Shown here: positions 1-5,912 of the stretch, piece after piece
Numbering within the stretch: the stretch's first letter is position 1
How the letters are laid out: each line of letters opens with the position of its first letter
NCBI GenBank assembly: GCA_026785745.1
Contig: JAJAZO010000106.1
Location: 1 to 8,408 of the forward strand
DNA from: Chitinophagaceae bacterium
GTDB lineage: Bacteria; Bacteroidota; Bacteroidia; Chitinophagales; Chitinophagaceae
DNA: 8,408 bases
Direction of reading: 5' to 3'
Notes under the pieces: generated by a model
Told to the model about the DNA's origin: nothing
What the model saw: only the letters and a program-made list of their open reading frames with translations
The model's database searches: none
Program-made: the position numbers and the translations under genes

Positions 1-584
1 CAATTCGCCTTTCCCTTTTTTAACACTTCCACACCACCAAAACCTTCAAGGTGGGCTTTACCACAATTAGTAATTAAACAGTGAGTAGGGAGGGTATATT
101 CACAATAGGAGGCAATTTCCTTTTGATGATTGGCGCCCATTTCTATTACCGCCATTTCTGCATCAGTCTTAATTTTTAAAATAGTAAGCGGAACACCGAT
201 ATGATTATTCAGGTTTCCTACTGTTGTATAAGTTTTGAAAGTAGAAGAAAGAACAGCATTAATCAGTTCTTTCGTTGTCGTTTTCCCATTGCTGCCTGTA
301 ATGGCAATAAAGGGGATTGTAAATTGTTCCCGGTGATGTTTGGCAAGTTGCTGTAATGCCGTTAGTACATCATCCACTAAAACCGTTTTTCCGAATACAG
401 CATACTGTTCTTCATCTATTACCGCATAAGCAGCGCCGGCTTCTATGGCTTTTTCTACAAAGCTGTTGCCATTAAAATTTTCTCCTTTCAGGGCAAAGAA
501 GATGTCGCCTTCTTTCAGCTTTCTTGTATCAGTTTGTACAGAAGGATATTGCTTATAAATGTTGTATAACTGTTCGATAGACAT
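1..584 (-). CDS. murF: MurF, UDP-N-acetylmuramoyl-tripeptide--D-alanyl-D-alanine ligase (N-terminal part, cut by window edge)
   Basis: This cytoplasmic ATP-dependent ligase adds D-Ala-D-Ala to the UDP-MurNAc-tripeptide, the last cytoplasmic step of peptidoglycan precursor synthesis. The frame reads from ATG at 584 down to the window edge, giving 194 complete codons of a protein usually about 430 residues long, so the C-terminal half lies outside. Visible motifs are the Mur-ligase P-loop TGSNGKTTTKE (residues 96-106, Lys101), GNLNNHIGVP (123-132), EMGAN (148-152) and KAHLEGFGG (176-184). The last two are typical of MurF rather than MurC, MurD or MurE. Residues 1-90 fit the MurF N-terminal substrate-binding domain (DTRKLKEGDIFFAL near residue 19). 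The ATG at 584 is preferred because the next Met in frame lies far inside the Mur-ligase core. The gene follows gldJ on the same strand but has a terminator and its own promoter between them. Identification is secure; the missing half cannot be judged. Confidence 0.95.
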   Translation of the reverse strand, partial: MSIEQLYNIYKQYPSVQTDTRKLKEGDIFFALKGENFNGNSFVEKAIEAGAAYAVIDEEQYAVFGKTVLVDDVLTALQQLAKHHREQFTIPFIAITGSNGKTTTKELINAVLSSTFKTYTTVGNLNNHIGVPLTILKIKTDAEMAVIEMGANHQKEIASYCEYTLPTHCLITNCGKAHLEGFGGVEVLKKGKAN

Positions 585-588
585 AAAG

Positions 589-619
589 CAAAAGTAACGT
601 AGTACAATAATAGTGCAAA
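589..619 (-). promoter_or_regulatory. Bacteroidota sigma-A type promoter for murF, apparently leaderless
   Basis: Read on the minus strand, TTTG (619-616) is followed by exactly 19 bases and then TACTTTTG (596-589). This is a full match to the Bacteroidota -33/-7 consensus TTTG-N19~20-TAnnTTTG. Only four bases (CTTT) separate the -7 box from the murF ATG at 584. Transcription would be expected to start at or within a base or two of the ATG, leaving no 5' leader. The sequence match is seen directly; leaderless initiation is inferred. Confidence 0.65.
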
Positions 620-645
620 CCCGCCTTCACTAAAGCTTCGGCGGG
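620..645. repeat. GC-rich inverted repeat (REP-like hairpin)
   Basis: CCCGCC (620-625) and GGCGGG (640-645) are perfect inverted arms around a 14-base loop that contains the palindrome AAGCTT (633-638). The element lies between the gldJ terminator and the murF -33 box and is markedly more GC-rich than its surroundings. Its form, short GC arms around a conserved-looking AT-richer core, resembles dispersed intergenic palindromes of bacterial genomes. Only one copy is visible here, so repeat status is an inference. It has no T-tract of its own and is not called a terminator. Confidence 0.5.
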
Positions 646-675
646 CAAAGAAAAACCCTCCGGTTGGAGGGTTTA
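646..675 (-). terminator. Rho-independent terminator of gldJ
   Basis: A perfect 9-bp stem, AAACCCTCC (653-661) with GGAGGGTTT (666-674), encloses a 4-base loop (GGTT on the plus strand). On the minus strand the stem runs directly into TTTTTCTTTG, a U-rich tail in the RNA. It begins about 22 bases beyond the gldJ stop codon (697-699) and lies upstream of murF. It therefore separates gldJ transcription from murF. Confidence 0.88.
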
Positions 676-696
676 AAATTATTTTGTCAAATAGAA

Positions 697-2235
697 TTAA
701 CGTTGTCTGCGAGGCTTGTAATGCTGACCGGTTTTACGTCCGTTTCCTTCCGGGCTGCCCATGCGGTCCATTGCACAACGGAAACCGAGTGTACTTAAAG
801 CCTGATCTTCTTCAAGGAAGCGGCGACTGCCCGGTGTAAGCCAATAAGCTCTGTCATTCCAGCTACCACCTTTATACACTCTTGATTTATCACTTACCAA
901 TGTTGTTTTTGCATAGCCATATTCTGCCTGGGATAATGAGTCACCATCAAGGAAGTTTATTACATTGCCTCTCTGGTAGTTTCTGCGGTTTTTGCTTTCT
1001 TCATCTGTAACAGCTACCATTTTCACTTTACCTATACTATCAATTTCAGCTTCGCCATTTGAATTTTTATAAATTTTCATGTATTTGTTACCACGCATAG
1101 GAGCAGGCATATCATCAAAGTCAAGTGTTGATAAAGGACGATATACATCCTCCACCCACTCACTTACGTTACCTGCCATATTATATATACCAAATCCATT
1201 AGGGAAGAATGAATTTACAGGGGCAGTGTAAAAAGCCCGGTCATTCAAACCACCAGCCACACCGGCGTTGTCACCAGAACCTCTTTTAAAGTTGGCGAGG
1301 AACTGACCTTGCCAGCTTCCATGACGGGTGTCACGAAGACCATTAATGTTTTGTGCCCAGGGGTAAACCTGTTTGTTAGATTGTAATTCTTCACCTCTCT
1401 TTCCTTCTTTTGAACTTGGGCGGGGGTTTTGGTTAATCAAACCATACGCCGCATATTCCCACTCCGCCTCGAAAGGCAGACGATAATTTGGCAGCAGAAT
1501 TCCTGACTCGAAAGAGGCAGTAGTAACTTTTGGCTCACCTTTCTTTGCTTTAATGCTGCCGGGAGGGGCCGTGTATAATCCTAATACATAAGATTTAGTA
1601 GTAAAATTATTTTCACCCTGTTGTGCGCCGGGTTTCAGGTTTGCTTTATTAATAAAGCCTTTGTCTTTTAATGTTACTTCATTTACCCTGTCACTTCTCC
1701 AGAGACAAAAATCATGAGCCTGCCTCCAGTTAACACCTACTACAGGATATTCGTTAAAACCGGGGTGGCGGAAATAAAATTCAACAAGCGGCTCATTATA
1801 ACTTAACTCACTTCTCCAAACTAATGTGTCGGGAAGGGCTGCCTCAAGAATTTTCAGGTTCGCCGGGTCTGAAGGGTCAAACACCCTTGTTAGCCAATGC
1901 AGGTATTCACGGTAGTGAACGTTAGCAACTTCTGTTTTGTCAATGTAAAAAGAGGGTATAGATACACGGCGGGGAATATTATTCCAGTCGCCCATTACAT
2001 CTTCTTCTGTTTGTCCCATAGTGTACGTACCACCCTGAACAAACACAAGGCCTGGGCCGAGTCCCTGTTCTTTGGACTTAGTCACCTGGTAACCACCCAT
2101 GTTTTTGTCATTGTAGTTCCAGCCGGTTACGTCCGACTTGTCTTGTTTTTTCTTAAACAAACCACCGTTCTTACAAGATGCTAAAAGCACCACACAGGAT
2201 AACAGGATTGATAAGTTTCTCATTGTTTTTTGCAT
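697..2235 (-). CDS. gldJ: GldJ, gliding motility / type IX secretion outer-membrane lipoprotein
   Basis: In Flavobacterium johnsoniae, GldJ is an outer-membrane lipoprotein needed for gliding and for type IX secretion, and it supports stability of the ring protein GldK. Here 512 residues start with a lipoprotein signal peptide whose lipobox is LASC, lipidated Cys21. A short basic linker follows, then TGWNYNDKNMGGYQ (37-50). A formylglycine-generating-enzyme-like (SUMF1/EgtB/PvdO) fold runs from GLVFVQGGTYTMG (62-74) through DWNNIPRRV (83-91), AGNVSEW (354-360) and GGSW (456-459) to GFRC (484-487). The DWNNIPRR segment points to GldJ rather than the paralogue GldK. Beyond the signal peptide the only cysteines are 21, 177 and 487, so the paired catalytic cysteines of true FGE enzymes are absent and a structural role is likely. 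The last 25 residues form a basic tail. A second in-frame ATG at 2223 (Met5) would also give a good signal peptide. The gene is divergent from porU and ends in a strong terminator. Confidence 0.92.
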   Translation of the reverse strand: MQKTMRNLSILLSCVVLLASCKNGGLFKKKQDKSDVTGWNYNDKNMGGYQVTKSKEQGLGPGLVFVQGGTYTMGQTEEDVMGDWNNIPRRVSIPSFYIDKTEVANVHYREYLHWLTRVFDPSDPANLKILEAALPDTLVWRSELSYNEPLVEFYFRHPGFNEYPVVGVNWRQAHDFCLWRSDRVNEVTLKDKGFINKANLKPGAQQGENNFTTKSYVLGLYTAPPGSIKAKKGEPKVTTASFESGILLPNYRLPFEAEWEYAAYGLINQNPRPSSKEGKRGEELQSNKQVYPWAQNINGLRDTRHGSWQGQFLANFKRGSGDNAGVAGGLNDRAFYTAPVNSFFPNGFGIYNMAGNVSEWVEDVYRPLSTLDFDDMPAPMRGNKYMKIYKNSNGEAEIDSIGKVKMVAVTDEESKNRRNYQRGNVINFLDGDSLSQAEYGYAKTTLVSDKSRVYKGGSWNDRAYWLTPGSRRFLEEDQALSTLGFRCAMDRMGSPEGNGRKTGQHYKPRRQR

Positions 2236-2270
2236 AAACCTATGAATTGGAATAAATTTAACGCCAGATG

Positions 2271-2305
2271 AGGTAAAAATATTGCACCAGTATTATCTTT
2301 TACCT
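2271..2305. promoter_or_regulatory. Bulged dyad in the gldJ/porU divergent region, possible operator or hairpin
   Basis: AGGTAAAA (2271-2278) and TTTTACCT (2298-2305) are perfect inverted arms. Three further pairs continue inward (2279-2281 with 2294-2296), with one bulged base at 2297 and a 12-base loop. The dyad lies in the 167-bp gap between the divergent gldJ and porU starts, and its right end touches the candidate porU -33 element. That position would suit a regulator binding site. No known factor is recognised. Confidence 0.4.
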
Positions 2306-2333
2306 TGCTGATTTGCGAATATATATACTTTAG
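2305..2333 (+). promoter_or_regulatory. Candidate promoter of porU
   Basis: TTG (2305-2307), an 18-base spacer and TACTTTAG (2326-2333) approximate the Bacteroidota consensus TTTG-N19~20-TAnnTTTG, with one mismatch in the -7 box and a spacer one base short. It would give a leader of roughly 60 bases before the porU ATG at 2403. The region is AT-rich, so a chance match is possible. Confidence 0.35.
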
Positions 2334-2402
2334 GGATAAACAGGTACGCAGAAATACTTTTTTTCAGGCAGAAAATCACTATTAAACCCTTGCTTTACAG
2401 CT

Positions 2403-5400
2403 ATGAGGACAAGCCGGCACTTAGTTTTGATGGGATGGTGTTTTGCCTGCTCTTTTTTGGCAGCGGCGCAGCGAAATTATACCCCCAATTCTGTGTTGGC
2501 AACCGGCAACTGTTACAAGCTTAATGTGAGGGCTTCAGGAGTTTACAAAATAGATATTCCATTTCTCAACAACCTTGGAGTAAATACCGGCAATCTTTCT
2601 TCAAATTCTGTAAGATTATATGGAAATGGCGGACAAATGCTGGCCGAAGCCAATGCCGGATTCTGGACAGATGATTTGAAAGAAAATGCGATACAAGTGG
2701 TGGATGGCGGCGATGGGGTACTAAATGGGTCTGATTATATCCTTTTTTATGCTAATGGCCCGGATGAATGGGTAAAGGATTCGGCAAACCTCCGGTTTTT
2801 GCATCGCAAGAATCTTTTCAGTGATAAAGCCTGTTATTTTTTAAGTATCGGGGGAACCGGGAAACGAATCACTAATGCCCCATTAGTTACATCGCCAAAC
2901 CTTACTGTGAGCAGTTTTTCGGAAAGATATTTTCATGAATTGGACACGGTTAATTTTTTAGCTGGAAGCAAAGAATGGTATGGTGAAGAATTATCAGCAT
3001 TGCCCGGCAGAACACTGACCAGAAATTTTACCGTTAATTTCCCCAATATAGTGAGCAATGCACCAGTAGTATTGCAAACCAATGCTGTTGCCCGTTCAGT
3101 TGGTGTAAGCAGCCGGTTTAATGTTCGGATAAATAACCAGCTTTCAGCACAGATTACAATTAATTCAATCAGCGGCGGACAATATGATTTATTTGCACAA
3201 CAGGGAAATGGATTGGCTACTGCTGCAGCTACACAAAACAACATTGATGTCAGCTACACTTACATTCCCGGTAGTTTTAATGCACAGGGCTGGTTGAACT
3301 GGTTTGAAATTTTTACCCGGCGGAATATTTCATTGAACAACATTGATCAGTTATTGTTCCGGGACTGGCTGAGTGTTGGCAATAATACGGGTGAATTTAT
3401 AGTGAGTAATGCAACAGCCGCCACTCAGGTTTGGGACATTACCGATCCTTTAAATCCGTTGCGGATGCAGGGGAGTCTTTCCGGCAATGATTTTCGGTTT
3501 GTAAACAGTTGCTCAAGATTAAGAGAATATGTGGCTTTTAATTCAACTAATTTTTTGATACCGGTTGTAGTTGGCAAAATTTCTAACCAGGATTTGCATA
3601 ATGCTTCTGCCACAGATTTTTTGATTGTAACTCATCCTAACTTTTTATCACAGGCACAACGGTTGGCACAATTGCACCAGCAACAAAATGGATTAAAGAC
3701 GTTGGTAGTAACCACTGAACAGGTTTATAATGAATTTGGCAGCGGCAGCCCCGATCCAACATCTATCAGAGATTTTGCAAAAATGTATTATGATAAATTT
3801 GGAGCAAGTGCTGCGAACAAAATAAAATACCTGTTATTATTTGGAGATGCTTCCTTTGATTATAAAGACAGAATCGCCAACAACACTAATCTTGTTCCAT
3901 CGTATCAAAACAATTTAGCATTAGACCCATTGTCGAGCTACACCTCCGATGATTTCTTTGGATTCCTGGATAACAACGAAGACATTAATTCCGGCCTGGT
4001 GAATAACCTGCTTGATATTGGTATCGGAAGAATTCCGGCAAAGAATATGGAAGAAGCCAAAAACTTTGTTGACAAGATAGCAGCTTATTTTGCTCCGCAA
4101 AGCCTGGGACCGTGGAGAAATAATCTCACTTTCATAGCCGATGATGAAGACAACAATCTGCATTTGCAGGATGCTGAAATATTAACGGCTACTTCAGCCA
4201 TAGCAGGCCCGGTATTTAATCAGCAAAAAATTTATCTTGATGCCTTTCAGCAGGAAAGTGGTGCAGGTGGCAGTAGCTACCCACAGGCCATACAGGCAAG
4301 TAATAACCAAATCTATAATGGCACATTGATATGGAATTATAACGGACACGGTGGTGCCAACAGACTGGCAGAAGAAACAATACTTGATCAGGCAATGGTG
4401 AACAACTGGAACAACCCGAACAGGTTGCCGTTGTTTATCACCGCCACTTGTGATTTTGCTCCTTATGACAATCCAAACATTAACTCAATCGGTGAAAATA
4501 TTTTATTACGGCCAAAAACAGGTGCTATCGGTTTGATGACAACCACAAGGGTAGTGTTTGCTTTCAGTAACCGCATCATGAATAATAATTATTTGCAATT
4601 TGCTTTGCAACCGGATGCTAATGGCAAATACAAAACATTGGGTGATGCTATAAAAGAAGCAAAGAATTTTACTTATCAAACTTCAGGGGATGTAACGAAT
4701 AACCGAAAATTTACGTTGCTTGGTGACCCTGCTTTGACATTAGCTTTTCCAACACTAAAAGTAAGAGCCACAAAAGTAAATGGTATTCCCATTGCAACTG
4801 CTGATACACTTAGTTCAACAGAGAAGATTGTAATAGAAGGAGAAGTAACAGATTTGTCAGGCAATATATTAACAAATTTCAATGGTAATGTGTATCCATC
4901 AGTATTTGATAAACCAATAACTATAACCACCCTGGCAAACGATGCGGGTAGTGCCGTCACTAATTTTCAATCGCAAACTAATATTTTATTCAAAGGCAAA
5001 GTGTCGGTAACGAATGGCCGGTTTTCTTTTACTTTCAAAGTGCCGAAGGATATTAATTTCCAGTTTGGCAATGGTAAACTGAGCCTGTATGCAGAAGACG
5101 GAACAAAAGATGCCAATGGTGTTTTTACCAACTTCATTATTGGCGGTACAGGCAATAATATCGGGGGCGATAATACAGGTCCGGAAATAAAACCCTACCT
5201 CAATGACGAATTATTTGCCAATGGCGGCATCACTAATCAAAACCCGGTATTGCTGGTGAAACTGGCAGACTCATCCGGTATTAATACGGTGGGTACGGGC
5301 ATTGGTCATGACATAGTAGCGACATTAGATAATGATAACCGGAAATATTTTATTCTGAATGATTTTTACGAAGGTGATTTGAACAGTTACCAGAAAGGAG

Positions 5401-5828
5401 TTGTCCGTTTTCAAATGCCTGAATTGGAAGCCGGACCTCACACTTTAAAAATAAAAGCATGGGATGTACTGAATAATTCTAATGAAGCCATTCTTGATTT
5501 TACCGTAGCGAAGGATGAAGAGCTGGAGTTAAGCCATGTAATGAACTATCCCAATCCGTTTACCAGCAACACCAATTTCTGGTTTGAGCATAATAAACCC
5601 GGGCAACCATTACAAGTGCAGATACAAATAATGACCATTACCGGCCGTACTGTAAAATCATTTAGCCGGGTTATTACAACAGATGGCAATCGCTCCGCCG
5701 AAATTCAATGGGATGGCAAAGATGATTATGGCGACAAGCTGGGCCGGGGTGTTTATCTCTACAAACTCAGCGTAATTGCCCCGGACAAAAAGAAAAAGCA
5801 AGTGATTGAAAAGCTGGTGATTCTTTAG
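2403..5828 (+). CDS. porU: PorU, type IX secretion system C-terminal signal peptidase (sortase), gingipain-like
   Basis: PorU is a cell-surface cysteine protease that cleaves the C-terminal signal from T9SS cargo and, in Porphyromonas gingivalis, joins cargo to A-LPS. The 1141-residue product matches the length of P. gingivalis PorU (about 1158). It has a signal peptide (1 to about 22, ending LAAA before Gln23), then a beta-rich N-terminal region. A peptidase C25 (gingipain) domain runs from DFLIVTHP (405-412) to LLGDPAL (772-778). The catalytic pair is His649 in NYNGHGG and Cys683 in ITATCDF; the Cys sits close to Cys690 of the P. gingivalis enzyme. Ig-like beta domains follow. The C-terminus, YPNPF (1049-1053) and WDGKDDYG from 1103 to a final KLVIL, resembles a type A T9SS C-terminal domain or FlgD-like Ig fold, in keeping with PorU being itself a T9SS substrate. 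The gene is intact and divergent from gldJ. The usual companion porV does not follow. No clear ribosome-binding site is seen, which is normal for the phylum. Confidence 0.93.
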   Translation: MRTSRHLVLMGWCFACSFLAAAQRNYTPNSVLATGNCYKLNVRASGVYKIDIPFLNNLGVNTGNLSSNSVRLYGNGGQMLAEANAGFWTDDLKENAIQVVDGGDGVLNGSDYILFYANGPDEWVKDSANLRFLHRKNLFSDKACYFLSIGGTGKRITNAPLVTSPNLTVSSFSERYFHELDTVNFLAGSKEWYGEELSALPGRTLTRNFTVNFPNIVSNAPVVLQTNAVARSVGVSSRFNVRINNQLSAQITINSISGGQYDLFAQQGNGLATAAATQNNIDVSYTYIPGSFNAQGWLNWFEIFTRRNISLNNIDQLLFRDWLSVGNNTGEFIVSNATAATQVWDITDPLNPLRMQGSLSGNDFRFVNSCSRLREYVAFNSTNFLIPVVVGKISNQDLHNASATDFLIVTHPNFLSQAQRLAQLHQQQNGLKTLVVTTEQVYNEFGSGSPDPTSIRDFAKMYYDKFGASAANKIKYLLLFGDASFDYKDRIANNTNLVPSYQNNLALDPLSSYTSDDFFGFLDNNEDINSGLVNNLLDIGIGRIPAKNMEEAKNFVDKIAAYFAPQSLGPWRNNLTFIADDEDNNLHLQDAEILTATSAIAGPVFNQQKIYLDAFQQESGAGGSSYPQAIQASNNQIYNGTLIWNYNGHGGANRLAEETILDQAMVNNWNNPNRLPLFITATCDFAPYDNPNINSIGENILLRPKTGAIGLMTTTRVVFAFSNRIMNNNYLQFALQPDANGKYKTLGDAIKEAKNFTYQTSGDVTNNRKFTLLGDPALTLAFPTLKVRATKVNGIPIATADTLSSTEKIVIEGEVTDLSGNILTNFNGNVYPSVFDKPITITTLANDAGSAVTNFQSQTNILFKGKVSVTNGRFSFTFKVPKDINFQFGNGKLSLYAEDGTKDANGVFTNFIIGGTGNNIGGDNTGPEIKPYLNDELFANGGITNQNPVLLVKLADSSGINTVGTGIGHDIVATLDNDNRKYFILNDFYEGDLNSYQKGVVRFQMPELEAGPHTLKIKAWDVLNNSNEAILDFTVAKDEELELSHVMNYPNPFTSNTNFWFEHNKPGQPLQVQIQIMTITGRTVKSFSRVITTDGNRSAEIQWDGKDDYGDKLGRGVYLYKLSVIAPDKKKKQVIEKLVIL

Positions 5829-5912
5829 TTCCTTCCGTTTGTATAAATCCCTTTTTTAAGTAAGAACCAAATTTCTTTTTTTGCCGTACGTAAGTTGACA
5901 AAACCAACTAAT

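Noticed and set aside
1897..2184. Plus-strand open frame of 95 codons opposite gldJ
   Set aside because: It lies wholly antisense to the well-supported gldJ, has no recognisable domain and no start signal; it is a shadow frame.
697..2235. Active formylglycine-generating or sulfatase-modifying enzyme, or the paralogue GldK
   Set aside because: The catalytic cysteine pair is missing, and the DWNNIPRR and TGWNYND segments with the porU/murF context fit GldJ.
2235..2260. TAAATTTA (2253-2260) or TAGGTTTA (2235-2242, minus) as the gldJ -7 box
   Set aside because: Both resemble TAnnTTTG but neither has a TTTG-like element at the right spacing upstream, and the second overlaps the start codon.
2933..5155. 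Several minus-strand open frames of 62-103 codons inside porU
   Set aside because: All are antisense to conserved PorU coding sequence, including the C25 domain, and show no protein-like features of their own.
5829..5912. Promoter or terminator between porU and the TonB receptor
   Set aside because: TTTG at 5838-5841 has no -7 box at the expected distance, TAAGTTGA near 5891 has no matching -33, and no stem with a T-tract was found.
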